From Oceanicola sp. 22II-s10i (GTDB lineage: Bacteria > Pseudomonadota > Alphaproteobacteria > Rhodobacterales > Rhodobacteraceae): 64,000 bases of DNA. The DNA is taken from the NCBI RefSeq assembly GCF_002210105.1, contig NZ_AQQU01000012.1, forward strand, positions 29,918-93,917, read 5' to 3'. The notes beneath the pieces were generated by a model. The model saw only the letters and a list, made by a program, of their open reading frames with translations. It had not been told where the DNA came from and did no database searches. A program made the position numbers and the translations under genes. This document shows, piece by piece, positions 52,425 through 61,543 of the stretch; within the stretch, counting starts at the first letter, position 1, and each line of letters starts with the position of its first letter.

Positions 52425-52798
52425 TCGACCAGCACCAGTGCCGTGAACCCGGCGGCGCGCAGCCCGTCCGCGATCCCGATCACCCGCTGCAGGTCGGCCC
52501 CGTCGCGTCCGCGCAGGACGATGGTGTCTGCGGGCGTCTCGGTCAGCTCGGCCAGGTCCTGCGGCAGCGCCTCGGGCGTTGTGTCGATGCCGTTGATCCG
52601 CAGGCTGTCGGGGCCGATGTCGACCAGACGTGGCGGGCCGGAATAGTCCGAACCGCCACCGGCCAGCGGCAGCGGCACCACGTTTTCCATGCCGAAACGC
52701 GAGGCCAGCATGAAGAACACCAGCAGCAGGAACACCACGTCGATCAGTGGCGTCAGGCTGGGCTTCCGTCTGGGCCGGGTATCGGCAAACAGCATCAT
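52421..52798 (-). CDS. exbD: ExbD/TolR family proton-channel subunit
   Basis: 125 residues. The single helix (TPLIDVVFLLLVFFMLAS) holds the conserved Asp20 that couples proton flow to TonB energisation; a periplasmic domain follows. The ATG at 52798 overlaps the exbB stop. It works with the ExbB pentamer encoded just upstream. Confidence 0.9.
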   Translation of the reverse strand: MMLFADTRPRRKPSLTPLIDVVFLLLVFFMLASRFGMENVVPLPLAGGGSDYSGPPRLVDIGPDSLRINGIDTTPEALPQDLAELTETPADTIVLRGRDGADLQRVIGIADGLRAAGFTALVLVE

Positions 52799-53574
52799 TC
52801 GGCGGCGGCCCTCAGCGCGCCCTTCACGGCGCGGCTGTCGGGCAGCGGCGCGATGAAGATGCGGGCGGCGATGTCTTCCATGTCGGCGCGGACCGAGGCG
52901 ATGACCGCCTCGAACCACGTCAGCGCGGCCGAGGCCGGGATCGCCACGGCCATGCCCGCCGCGGTGGTCAGCAGCGCCTCCCAGATGCCGCCGGCCAGCA
53001 GGGCGGGATCGGCGCGGTTGCCGGCCTCCTGCAAGGCCTGGAAGGCGGCGATCATGCCAAGCACGGTGCCCAGCAGACCCAGAAGCGGGGCAATGGTGGC
53101 GATCAGTTCCAGCGCGCGCAGGCCCGAGGACTGGTCGGCCATCTGGCGCTTGGCGACGCGCGCCGTTTCCTCGCGCGCCTGTTCGTCATCCAGCGACAGC
53201 CGGGCGACCATCGCGGCATGGGTCATCCGGCTGCGCAGGCCCCGGCGCTTGGCCACGCGGGTCAGCGCGTCGTCGGCGCGGCCCGCTTCCCAGGCCTCGA
53301 CGGCTTCGAACGAGGGGCGGCGGGACCATGCCCCGGCGCCGGACAGGCGCCAGACCTTCCACAGGATCAGCGCCAGCGTGAACACCGACAGCGCCGCGAT
53401 GGCCCAGATCGCCGGGCCCCCGTCGATCAGCAGCCGCAGGGCCGCCGAGCCCGGTGCGGCGACCGGGGCAGCGGCGGGCTCCGCCCCGGCCCCGAGGGTA
53501 TCCGCCTCCTGCGCGATGGACGGCAGAGGGGTCAGTATCACGCCGGTGACCAACGGCAGGAGACGGATTCGCAT
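52795..53574 (-). CDS. exbB: ExbB/TolQ/MotA family proton-channel protein
   Basis: 259 residues. An N-terminal signal-like segment (MRIRLLPLVTGVILTPLPSI) and extra periplasmic stretch precede three membrane helices. The family core ELIATIAPLLGLLGTVLGMI and EALLTTAAGMAVAIPA are the helices that form the pore with ExbD. It lies 3 bp after the receptor gene stop, so the receptor and its energising complex are one transcription unit. Confidence 0.92.
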   Translation of the reverse strand: MRIRLLPLVTGVILTPLPSIAQEADTLGAGAEPAAAPVAAPGSAALRLLIDGGPAIWAIAALSVFTLALILWKVWRLSGAGAWSRRPSFEAVEAWEAGRADDALTRVAKRRGLRSRMTHAAMVARLSLDDEQAREETARVAKRQMADQSSGLRALELIATIAPLLGLLGTVLGMIAAFQALQEAGNRADPALLAGGIWEALLTTAAGMAVAIPASAALTWFEAVIASVRADMEDIAARIFIAPLPDSRAVKGALRAAAE

Positions 53575-53577
53575 GGG

Positions 53578-55500
53578 TCAGAACCTCGTGGTTACTGTCA
53601 GGGCAAAGGTGCGCCCCGGTTCGTTCAGCGGAATGATGTTCGCCTGACCCGCGCCGTCCGACGCGCGGCTGACATAGGTTGTGTCGAACACATTGCGCAC
53701 GTCCAGCCTTACCTCGGTATTGCTGAGTTGCGGAAGGGTGTAGGCGGCATAGAGGTTCAATACCTCGTAACCCGGCAGCGTCGTCGGCGTGTCGTCATTG
53801 TCCAGCGCGATCTCGGCGGTGCCGCCGACCATCAGGGCGGGGGTGACGTTCCAGCCCGCCGACAGGCCGATCACATGGCCGACCGGGCGGCCGTAATAAT
53901 AGGCCGTCGTTCCGATCGGCGCGCCGCTCAGTTCGACATCGGCGTAGGTGTAGTTGACCTGCGCATAGCCCTGCGCCCCATCGTAGCGCAGCGAGGCGTC
54001 GACCCCGCGCGAGGTCACGTCGGCCCGTGTCCGTCCCGCCGTCAGCACGTCGTTCACGTCGCGGATCTCGGAGTAGAAGACCGCCGCGCTGGCCGTCCAG
54101 GGGCCCGACTGGAACCGAAGCCCGGCGCGGCCGTTCAGGGCGTCGGATGCGGAGGGCGTGCCATAGGCCCATGCCCCGCCGAGGTTGATGAGCGAGGCCT
54201 CGCTCAGCTCGTAGCCGCCCCAGCTGTAGGCCCCGCCGACGTTGAACGACAGCGTGTCGGTCAGCGCGATGTCGGCGGCGGCGTTGACGCTGATCCCGGC
54301 ATCGTCGTGTTCGGACCCGTCGGCCAGCGTTAGGCGCTGCAGGTCGGCCCGGACGCCGTAGGACAGCGACACGCGGGGGCCGACGTCCTGCCGCATCTGG
54401 GCAAAGGCGCCGATGCTGTCCAGCTGTTCCCGCGCCCGGCCCGCGTTCAGCGGTCCTTGGCCGCGTGCGGTGTCGCGGAAGAAGTCGATGCCGGTGTTCA
54501 GGACACCGCCCGCGAACTGGACCTCGGCGCCCAGCGTTCCGCTGAAGCTGGTGTTCGTGCCGATGGCCGCCCCGGCCTCGACCAGCTGCTCGTTGTAGGC
54601 AAGCTGCACCTTGGGCGTCCAGATGCCGTCCGGGGTCTCGTCCGTCCAGCCAAAGGTGAACGCCGTCCGCTGCGCCACCGCCTCGCGATAGACCGAGGGG
54701 CGGCCGACCACGCCGGTGAAATCGGGCCGCGCGTAGTAGAGACCGCCGGGGCCGGTCTGCATCGCCCGCTCGCCGCTGTCGCGGGTGCGCTCGGCCGAGA
54801 ATTCGAACCGGTGGCCGCCTTCGGTCGTGACCGCGCCCTTGGCGGTCAGCGATGTGACCTCGGCCCCGGTGCCGCGCACGGTGGTGCCGGACCCGTCCTT
54901 GTAGTCGTCGCCCTTGGTGCGGACCCCGCTCAGCAGGAATTCGAACCCGCCCTGCACGCCGTAGACCGTCGCGCCGGTGCGCAGGGTGTTGTTGCTGTCA
55001 TAGCCGATGGTCGCCCGCCCGCCGACCGTCTGGCCGAAGTCGAGCATGTCGCGCGCGTCCTTCGTCTCGTAGGCGATCAGGCCGGCCAGCGCGCCGGGGC
55101 CCGCGTCGGCGGGGGCGATGCCCGAGCTGACCTCGACCCGCTTCAGCAGGAACGGGTCGATCAGGACGTTGCCGGTGTGGTGGAAGGCCGACTTGTTCTG
55201 CCGCGCGCCGTCGATGGTGACGGAGAGCAGGCTTTCCTCGATCCCGTGGACAAAGACCTTCTGCGCGATGGCCGCGCCGCCGCTGGTCGTGATCTCGGAT
55301 TCACCGTCGAACACGTCCGCCACGGTGGCGGGATTGCGCGCCTCGATCTCTTCCTCGGTGACGGCCGTGTTGCCGAGCACATCCTGCGCGGCCTCGGATT
55401 CCACTCGGATCGTGTCCAGCTGGATGATGTCCTGGGCCTGCGCAAGCGGCGCCCAGATGGATGCTGAGGCGAGCAGAACCGCCTTGGCCTTGAGGGTCAT
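53578..55500 (-). CDS. TonB-dependent outer-membrane receptor (iron/heme type)
   Basis: 640 residues. A signal peptide ends at LAQAQ, followed by a TonB-box-like start (DIIQLDTIRVESE), a plug domain (PATVADVFDGESEI, VFVHGIEESLLSVTIDGARQ) and a 22-strand barrel ending in Phe. The segment PGALAGLIAYETKDARDML resembles heme/hemoglobin receptors, while the adjacent periplasmic transporter is siderophore type, so the ligand is unclear. A near-palindromic GACTAAATTTGTC lies in its promoter region. First gene of the receptor-exbB-exbD-exbD-tonB unit. Confidence 0.9.
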   Translation of the reverse strand: MTLKAKAVLLASASIWAPLAQAQDIIQLDTIRVESEAAQDVLGNTAVTEEEIEARNPATVADVFDGESEITTSGGAAIAQKVFVHGIEESLLSVTIDGARQNKSAFHHTGNVLIDPFLLKRVEVSSGIAPADAGPGALAGLIAYETKDARDMLDFGQTVGGRATIGYDSNNTLRTGATVYGVQGGFEFLLSGVRTKGDDYKDGSGTTVRGTGAEVTSLTAKGAVTTEGGHRFEFSAERTRDSGERAMQTGPGGLYYARPDFTGVVGRPSVYREAVAQRTAFTFGWTDETPDGIWTPKVQLAYNEQLVEAGAAIGTNTSFSGTLGAEVQFAGGVLNTGIDFFRDTARGQGPLNAGRAREQLDSIGAFAQMRQDVGPRVSLSYGVRADLQRLTLADGSEHDDAGISVNAAADIALTDTLSFNVGGAYSWGGYELSEASLINLGGAWAYGTPSASDALNGRAGLRFQSGPWTASAAVFYSEIRDVNDVLTAGRTRADVTSRGVDASLRYDGAQGYAQVNYTYADVELSGAPIGTTAYYYGRPVGHVIGLSAGWNVTPALMVGGTAEIALDNDDTPTTLPGYEVLNLYAAYTLPQLSNTEVRLDVRNVFDTTYVSRASDGAGQANIIPLNEPGRTFALTVTTRF

Positions 55501-55575
55501 GTCCCGTGTCCCGTTTCTTTTTCTGGCTGAGGGCTGGCGGGACCGCGGACGTGTCTCTTGCTGGCGTTCACCTTG

Positions 55576-55604
55576 GCGATATTAATTCCGACTAAATTTG
55601 TCAA
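55576..55604 (-). promoter_or_regulatory. Candidate promoter and iron-responsive site of the receptor operon
   Basis: On the minus strand TTGACA (55604-55599), 17 bp, TATCGC (55581-55576). Overlapping it at 55590-55602 is GACTAAATTTGTC, symmetrical in five of six pairs. An A+T-rich island in GC-rich DNA. Iron control is inferred from the genes, not from a known consensus. Confidence 0.45.
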
Positions 55605-55622
55605 TCAAGCCGGACGAGATTC

Positions 55623-56375
55623 TTACACGATCACGAGAGGCCGCCCCTCGACCTCGGCCACCCGCGCGGTCGTGCCGAAAACCTCGGCCAGCAGGGTGTC
55701 CGTGACGACCTCGGACGGGGCGCCTTGGGCGGCGATCCGGCCCTCCTTCATCACCACCAGCCGGTCGGCGAAGGCGGTGGCGTAGTTGATGTCATGCAGC
55801 ACGACGACGACCGTTTTGCCGTCCTCGTCCGCCAGCCCGCGCATCAGCCGCATCAGGTCGCGCGCGGCGGCGATGTCGAGGTTGTTCAGCGGCTCGTCCA
55901 GCAGCAGGTAGTCGGTGTCCTGCGCATAGGCCATGGCCGCGAAGGCGCGCTGCTTCTGACCGCCGGAGACTTCGTCGAGGAACCGGTCGCGCAGGTCGGT
56001 CAGGCTGAACCGCTCCAGCGCCCGGTCCACCTGCGCGCGATCCTCCGCGCCGGGTCGTCCGCGGTGCCACGGGTAGCGGCCGAAGCCCACAAGTTCTGCC
56101 AGGCGCAGCCGGGCGGATACCTCGGTGCTCTGCGGCATGACGGCCAGCACGCGGGCGAGGTCACGGTCGGCGACCTTGCCGATCTCATGCGGGCCGACAC
56201 TGATCCGGCCCCGCTGGATCGGGCGCAGCCGGGCGATCAGGGACAGGAGCGTCGACTTGCCCGCACCGTTCGGGCCGATCAGCGCGGTCAGCCCGCCGTG
56301 AGGGATGGTCAGGTCGATGTCGTTCAGCACGGGCGCGCCGCCCAGCCGATGGTGCAGGTCCGTGATCCGTATCAT
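55623..56375 (-). CDS. Iron-siderophore ABC ATPase (FecE/YclP-like)
   Basis: 250 residues. Walker A GPNGAGKST (about 36-44), signature VSGGQKQRAF and Walker B YLLLDEPLNNLD are intact. The sequence pattern (MPQSTEVSARLRLAELVGFGRYPWHRG) matches the FatE/CeuD/YclP group that serves FatB-type binding proteins. Its start overlaps the upstream permease stop by 4 bp. It is last in the four-gene importer operon and 122 bp before the receptor gene. Confidence 0.92.
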   Translation of the reverse strand: MIRITDLHHRLGGAPVLNDIDLTIPHGGLTALIGPNGAGKSTLLSLIARLRPIQRGRISVGPHEIGKVADRDLARVLAVMPQSTEVSARLRLAELVGFGRYPWHRGRPGAEDRAQVDRALERFSLTDLRDRFLDEVSGGQKQRAFAAMAYAQDTDYLLLDEPLNNLDIAAARDLMRLMRGLADEDGKTVVVVLHDINYATAFADRLVVMKEGRIAAQGAPSEVVTDTLLAEVFGTTARVAEVEGRPLVIV

Positions 56376-57337
56376 GCGGCGCGCCTTTTAAGCAGGAGGA
56401 CGAGGAACACCGCCCCGCCGATCAGTTCGATCACGACGGTCAGCGGGGTGGCGAGCGCGAAGAGGCGCTCCATGATGAACTGCCCGCCGACCAGCACCAG
56501 CCCGCCGACCAGTGCGGCGGACGGTATCAGCACGGCGTGGCGGTGTGTCGGCGTGACGATATGGGCAAAGGCGGTGACGATCAGGCCGAAGAAGCTCGAC
56601 GGTCCGAACCCGCCCGACGACAGCGGCCCGACCAGGGCCGTGGCGGCGGCGACGAGGATGCAGATGACCACCAGCGCCTGCCGCCGCAGCCGCGCGGGCG
56701 GCTCGCCCAGCCCCGTGGCGGCGGTGTCGCCCAGCGACAGGACATCGAGCCGGGTGCGCAGGGACCACGCGGCGGCCAACGCGGCGAGGATCGCGGTCGC
56801 GGACAGCGCCAGCAGCAGCGGGTCGATCTGGGTGAAGCGGGCGAAGGACATCGACTGCACGGTCTGGAACTCGCTCGGGTCGATCAGGCGCTGCAGGAAC
56901 TCGGTCATCGACCGGATCAACAACCCCAGCACGATGCCCGACAGCACCAGCCGGATCATGTCGCCCCCCGCCAGCCGCATCAGCCCGGCAAACAGCAGCA
57001 GGCCCAGCCCCGCCATGGCTCCGAGGTTCGCGGCGAACAGCAGGCCCGGCGGGATCGCGGCATAGCCGGTGGCCCCCAGCATGTGGACCAGCAGGGTAAG
57101 GACAAAGACGTAGAGCGCGTCGAACCCCATCAGCGAGGGCGTCAGGATGCGGTTCGCGGTGACGGTCTGGAACAGCACCGTCGCAACCGACAGCGCCACG
57201 CCGACCAGCAGCAGCGCGGCCAGTTTGGTGGCGCGGTAGGGCAGCAGGAAGCTCCACGGCGCCTTGGCCGACCACAGCATGTAGCCCGCCGCGCAGACCG
57301 CCAGCAGCGCGGCCATCAGGACCAGCCGCCTAGGCAC
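56372..57337 (-). CDS. FecCD-family iron-siderophore permease (FatC/YclO-like)
   Basis: 321 residues with about nine to ten membrane helices. RATKLAALLLVGVALSVATV, FQTVTANRILTPSLMGFDAL and LSSGGFGPSSFFGLIVTAFAH are characteristic of the FecCD permease fold, second-subunit branch. It forms a heterodimer with the product of the gene upstream, whose 3' end it overlaps by 8 bp. Confidence 0.92.
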   Translation of the reverse strand: MPRRLVLMAALLAVCAAGYMLWSAKAPWSFLLPYRATKLAALLLVGVALSVATVLFQTVTANRILTPSLMGFDALYVFVLTLLVHMLGATGYAAIPPGLLFAANLGAMAGLGLLLFAGLMRLAGGDMIRLVLSGIVLGLLIRSMTEFLQRLIDPSEFQTVQSMSFARFTQIDPLLLALSATAILAALAAAWSLRTRLDVLSLGDTAATGLGEPPARLRRQALVVICILVAAATALVGPLSSGGFGPSSFFGLIVTAFAHIVTPTHRHAVLIPSAALVGGLVLVGGQFIMERLFALATPLTVVIELIGGAVFLVLLLKRRAA

Positions 57338-58271
57338 GCGCGGCCCCCCGGCGGATCAGCGCGAGGAAGGCCACCGCCCCGATCGCGGCGACTGTGGTCG
57401 CCACCGGCACCTCGTAGGGCGCGCGGATCCAGCGGCTGAAGATGTCTGCGGCCAGCACCAGCAGCGCCCCCGCAAGAGCCGTCAGCGGCAGCGCCCGGCG
57501 CAGGTTGTCCCCGGCAAGGCGGGCGGTCAGGTTGGGAACGACCAGCCCCACGAAGGGGATCGCGCCGAGCGTAACGACGACCATCGCGGTCACGACGGAC
57601 ACGGCCATCACCGCCCCGGCCGTCACCAGCCCGACGTTCAGTCCGAGCGCCCGCGCCGCATCCTCGCCCAGCGTCAGCAGCGTCAGCCGGTCCGCGATCA
57701 GGAACGTCGCGGCCGAGGCGGCGGCGGCGATCCAGAGCAGCTCATACCGCCCCCTCAGCACGCCCGACAGCTCGCCCGTCAGCCATGTCCCGAGGAACTG
57801 CATCATGTCGCCCTGGTAGGCGACGAAGGCCACCACCGCGCCGATCACCCCGCCGTAGACCAGCGCCACCAGCGGGACGAGCAGCGGCTGCGTCGGCGGC
57901 AGCGGACGGATCAGGGCCATCAGGATCAGGCTGCCCGCCAGAGCCGCCAGCGCGGCGGCGGCCATCTTGATCCAGATCGGCGCGGCGGGCACCAGCAGGG
58001 TGCAGAGCAGAATGCCGAGCGCCGCGCTCTGACCCGCGCCCGCCGTCATCGGCTCGACAAACCGGTTGCGCGCCAGAAGCTGCATGATCTGCCCCGTGAT
58101 CGCCAGACCCGCCCCGGCGAGGATCGCGGCGAAGGTGCGGGGCAGGCGGCTGTCGACGACCAGCGACCATCCCTCCGCGCCCAGCAGGTCGGCCGGCGAC
58201 AGCGGGATCGTTCCGACGAAAACCGACAGGCAGGCGAGGGCCGCGAGCAGCGCCAGACCGGCGCGGAGCAT
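57330..58271 (-). CDS. FecCD-family iron-siderophore permease (FatD/YclN-like)
   Basis: 313 residues, about nine to ten helices. DSRLPRTFAAILAGAGLAIT and NRFVEPMTAGAGQSAALGIL are the hallmarks of the first FecCD subunit. GAIPFVGLVVPNLTARLAGD is the coupling region. The start codon directly abuts the binding-protein stop. Confidence 0.92.
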   Translation of the reverse strand: MLRAGLALLAALACLSVFVGTIPLSPADLLGAEGWSLVVDSRLPRTFAAILAGAGLAITGQIMQLLARNRFVEPMTAGAGQSAALGILLCTLLVPAAPIWIKMAAAALAALAGSLILMALIRPLPPTQPLLVPLVALVYGGVIGAVVAFVAYQGDMMQFLGTWLTGELSGVLRGRYELLWIAAAASAATFLIADRLTLLTLGEDAARALGLNVGLVTAGAVMAVSVVTAMVVVTLGAIPFVGLVVPNLTARLAGDNLRRALPLTALAGALLVLAADIFSRWIRAPYEVPVATTVAAIGAVAFLALIRRGAARA

Positions 58272-59180
58272 TCACATCGCTCCGAGCGCGGCGGCAATCT
58301 CGTCCAATGTGCGGGTCAGGGACCGGATGCCGCCGGTCGCGATGTAGAGCTCGGCAGGCGACAGGTAGATCACCCGCCCTGCCCGCGCCGCCTTGGTCCC
58401 GGCGACCAGCGGGTTGTCCAGCGTCGCCTTCGCCCCGTCCGACCCGTCGCCGATCGCGGCGCCCCGGTCGACGACCAGCAGCGTGGCGGGATCGGCCTCG
58501 GCGATGTATTCGAAGGACACCGCCTCGCCATGGCGGTTGTCGGTGATGCCTTCGACCGCCGGGGCGAAACCGACCTCTATGTGCAGCCAGCCGAACCGGC
58601 TGTTCGGACCGAAGACCGACAGCTTCGGCCCGTTCGTCATCACGATCAGCGCGTTGCCGCCCTGTGCGGCCACCATCCCGCGCACCTCGTCCAGACGCGC
58701 CTGAAGGTCCGCGTCCAGCGCCGCCGCGGCGTCCGCGCGCCCGAGCATCGCGCCAAAGGCGGCCAGCCGCGCGCGACCGTCGGCGAAGGCGTCGGTGCCG
58801 ACGCTCATGTCCGCGACCGGGGCGATCCGCGACAGCGCGTCGGCCATGGCGGCGGCGCGGGGGCCGACGACGATGACGTCGGGGGCGAGGGCGGCGATGG
58901 CTTCGAAATCCGGCTCGAAGAAGGTGCCGACCGGGGTCGCGTCCTTCAGCGCCTCGGGCAGGTAGTCGACGTAAAGCGGGGCGACGACGCCCGCCGGGAT
59001 GACGCCGAGGGCCGTGATCGTGTCGATGGCCGAGACGTCCAGCGCGACGATCCGTTCGGGCGTCTCGGGCAGAGTCATCGGCCCTTGGGCGGTGTCGAAG
59101 GTGACGGGATCGGCCCCGGCGGAGAGGGCGGTGGCGGCGAGAAACGCGCAGGCGGTCAGGAGGCGTCCGGCGAGGGTCAT
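58272..59180 (-). CDS. Iron-siderophore substrate-binding protein (FatB/CeuE-like)
   Basis: 302-residue periplasmic binding protein of the FatB/CeuE type. A signal peptide (LTACAFLAATALSAGA) ends near residue 23; PERIVALDVSAIDTITALGV and TFFEPDFEAIAALAPDVIVV are typical. It probably binds a ferric siderophore or its iron-citrate-like core. First gene of the importer operon. It is divergent from a DUF2218 gene that often accompanies such loci. The 126-bp gap contains TGTAAG ... CTTACA (59240-59280). Confidence 0.9.
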   Translation of the reverse strand: MTLAGRLLTACAFLAATALSAGADPVTFDTAQGPMTLPETPERIVALDVSAIDTITALGVIPAGVVAPLYVDYLPEALKDATPVGTFFEPDFEAIAALAPDVIVVGPRAAAMADALSRIAPVADMSVGTDAFADGRARLAAFGAMLGRADAAAALDADLQARLDEVRGMVAAQGGNALIVMTNGPKLSVFGPNSRFGWLHIEVGFAPAVEGITDNRHGEAVSFEYIAEADPATLLVVDRGAAIGDGSDGAKATLDNPLVAGTKAARAGRVIYLSPAELYIATGGIRSLTRTLDEIAAALGAM

Positions 59181-59306
59181 GGCAAGCTCCGGCTGTGTGA
59201 GACTGGCTTGCGCGCACGGCGCTGGCTGGACAGCCCGGATGTAAGCCCTTGGCAATCCGGGGTCAACGGAATACCTTACAGAAACAATCGACATATGGAG
59301 GCCGGT

Positions 59307-59591
59307 ATGCAGACCGCCACGGCACGTTACGAGACCGCCAACGGATCGCGGTATCTTCAACAGCTCTGCAAGCACTTCGGGCACAAGGTGGAGGTCGAGT
59401 TCGACGCGACCTCGGGCCGTGCCGCCCTGCCGCCGGGCCCCGCCCGCATGACGGCGGATGACAAGGGGCTGGACATCGAGGTCACGGGCCCGGACGACGC
59501 GGGCCTGGGCCGCGCCAAGTTCATCATCGAGGACCACCTCAAGCGTTTCGCCTTCCGCGAAGGCTTCTCGGAACTGACCTGGTCCACCTGA
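59307..59591 (+). CDS. DUF2218-domain protein
   Basis: 94 residues. RYLQQLCKHFGHKVEVEFD at the N-terminal side and a C-terminal FREGFSELTW match DUF2218. Function is unknown; the domain is frequently encoded beside siderophore transporters, as here. GGAG at 59297-59300 precedes the ATG. It has a single Cys and two His residues near the N-terminus. Divergent from the FatB-like gene and convergent with the MocR-like gene. Confidence 0.83.
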   Translation: MQTATARYETANGSRYLQQLCKHFGHKVEVEFDATSGRAALPPGPARMTADDKGLDIEVTGPDDAGLGRAKFIIEDHLKRFAFREGFSELTWST

Positions 59592-59601
59592 CGGGCCGGC
59601 G

Positions 59602-61026
59602 TCAGCCCGCGCCGGTGTTCTGCTCGATGGCCGAAGCGAGATAGGGCAGCAGCCGCGAAAACTCGTCCGAGCCGGCGGCGGACAGGTCGAGCGAAAAGAA
59701 GTTGCCCAGCTCCTGCGAGGCGGAAAAGACCTGTCCGGGCACCAGCAGCGGCCCCTGTTCCCCGACCGCGCGCGCGATGGCGATCGCGTCGCAGCCCGGC
59801 GGACAGCGGATCCAGCAGGTGTGGCCGCCGTCGGGGCGCGACACCGCCGCGCTGTGCGGCAGCACCTGTGCCAGTTCGACGATCCCGCGCCTGACGTTGT
59901 GTCCCAGCGTCTCGCGGTAACGGCGCAGCAGTCGGTCATAGCCGGGGCCGAGGACGAAATCCGCCACCGCCGCCTGGATCGGCACGCTGCCCGCGCGTTC
60001 CTCGTAGAACAGGCGGCTGACGATCATCTCCTGCCGGAAGCGCGGGTTGACGATCCAGCCCACTCCGTAGGTCGCCCCCAGCGTCGGGCCGAAGCTGCCG
60101 AACTGCATCACCAGATCCTGCGCGTCGAAGCGCCTCAGGCTGGGCACCGGGGCCGCGTCGTGGCCAAGCTCGCCGAAAATGTCGTTCTCGATGATCGGCA
60201 CCCCGTATTTCGTCGCGATGGCCACGATCCGGGCCTGCACCTCTTCGGAATAGGTGACGCCGGTCGGATAATGACAGTTCGGCATCAGCAGGCAGGCGTC
60301 GACCTGTGTGGTCTTCAGCACCTGTTCGAAGGCCGCGACGTCCAGCCCGGTGCGGGGGTGCGAGGGCAGTTCGATGGTCGTGATCCCGCGCCGGTAGAGG
60401 ACGGGCAGGGCGGGGAAGTAACCCGGCACCTCGACCAGCACCTTGCTGCCCGGTTTGCAAATGGTGTCGATGCAGGTCGACATGGCCGCCATGGCATTGG
60501 GCGCGATGACCACGTGTTCGGGCCGCGTGCGCACGCCGCGCAGAATGTTCCGCGCCGCCACGGCCTCGCGCAATCTTGGCATACCACCGGGATCGGGGGC
60601 GCGGTCCTCGTCCAGCACCTCGTTGCGGTGCGCCTTCATCAGAAGCGGCACCAGCCCCCGCGTGGGCATCGGCAGATGCGCCCGGATGATCCGCCGGACG
60701 CTGACATGCTGGGCGGCCAGCCAGTCCTCCAGCCGTCCGGACAGGTCCGACCCCTCGGCCGGGGCGTGGGATGGAGAGGGGGCGGGGAACTCGCCCATAC
60801 CGGGTGCAGTGTCGGCGACGAAATAGCCGGATCGGGGCCGCGCGGTGATGGCGCCTTCGGCCTCCAGCAGGGCGTAGGCGTGGTTCACCGTGACGATGGA
60901 ATAGCCGGTCTGCCGTGCCATCTCGCGAATCGAGCGCAGCCGCTCGCCGGGGCGGATACTGCCCGAGGCGATCCAGTTGCGGATGATGTCCGCGACCTCC
61001 TGATAGCGTTTTCGTCTGTCCGGCAT
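59602..61026 (-). CDS. MocR/PdxR-like regulator with non-canonical aminotransferase domain
   Basis: 474 residues: a GntR winged helix (about 5-70, PGERLRSIREMARQTGYSIV) fused to a fold-type I aminotransferase domain (about 105-470). The PLP lysine motif, normally SFSKTLxPxxRxGY, reads SFGPTLGATYGVGW (311-324): Pro314 replaces the lysine and Gly321 the phosphate-binding Arg. Asp282 remains, while the usual GxQQAL segment is NAMAAM. PLP therefore cannot form the normal internal aldimine. The frame is intact. It is divergent from an Opp/Dpp-class importer, its probable target; the ligand is unknown. Confidence 0.85.
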   Translation of the reverse strand: MPDRRKRYQEVADIIRNWIASGSIRPGERLRSIREMARQTGYSIVTVNHAYALLEAEGAITARPRSGYFVADTAPGMGEFPAPSPSHAPAEGSDLSGRLEDWLAAQHVSVRRIIRAHLPMPTRGLVPLLMKAHRNEVLDEDRAPDPGGMPRLREAVAARNILRGVRTRPEHVVIAPNAMAAMSTCIDTICKPGSKVLVEVPGYFPALPVLYRRGITTIELPSHPRTGLDVAAFEQVLKTTQVDACLLMPNCHYPTGVTYSEEVQARIVAIATKYGVPIIENDIFGELGHDAAPVPSLRRFDAQDLVMQFGSFGPTLGATYGVGWIVNPRFRQEMIVSRLFYEERAGSVPIQAAVADFVLGPGYDRLLRRYRETLGHNVRRGIVELAQVLPHSAAVSRPDGGHTCWIRCPPGCDAIAIARAVGEQGPLLVPGQVFSASQELGNFFSLDLSAAGSDEFSRLLPYLASAIEQNTGAG

Positions 61027-61543
61027 CTGTACTTACTTCTTGCGGTCTATCTGTGTTGAGTATTGGAGCGAACGGTTCCCGAAATTGCGAGTCAGTTTGG
61101 CTGCGTGGCGTTTCGGGGGGGAGCGTACTCCGTTGAAAAACATCATGATGGCAGGATTTGCTGGGCGGAAGGACGGTCCGGCAGCAAGGGGCGGCTGATA
61201 CCGCTCGCGCTGCGTTGCGGCGCAATCATCTGTTCTTATGATGATTCCGCTTCTCTGCGTCTATCGTAACAGAGGCCGCCGTGTTGCTATCATCAGCGAA
61301 GGAGGACCGCGGAGGTGGTCCCGGCGGAAACCGGCCCTGACCGGCATCCCGCCCGATCCACATCCGCAGCGCTGAACGGTGAAACTGCCGAGGGGTAGAC
61401 CGCCGTCCGGCGTGACGCGAACGAATTGACTTAAACTGTCGGGCCGCAAGAGCCCGCGCAACCCGCAGCGGAGCGGGACCGACCCGGTGCGCCGGGCGGC
61501 GGGCTCCGTAATCGCCATGGTTGCATGCAAGGGAGGAAAAACC
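61027..61543. other. 517-bp divergent regulatory gap
   Basis: Gap between the MocR-like gene and the binding-protein gene. I see no convincing gene. It is less GC-rich than its surroundings, with ATCTGT repeated near 61025 and 61049 and several short palindromes. It presumably holds both promoters, a long leader and regulator sites. Confidence 0.5.
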
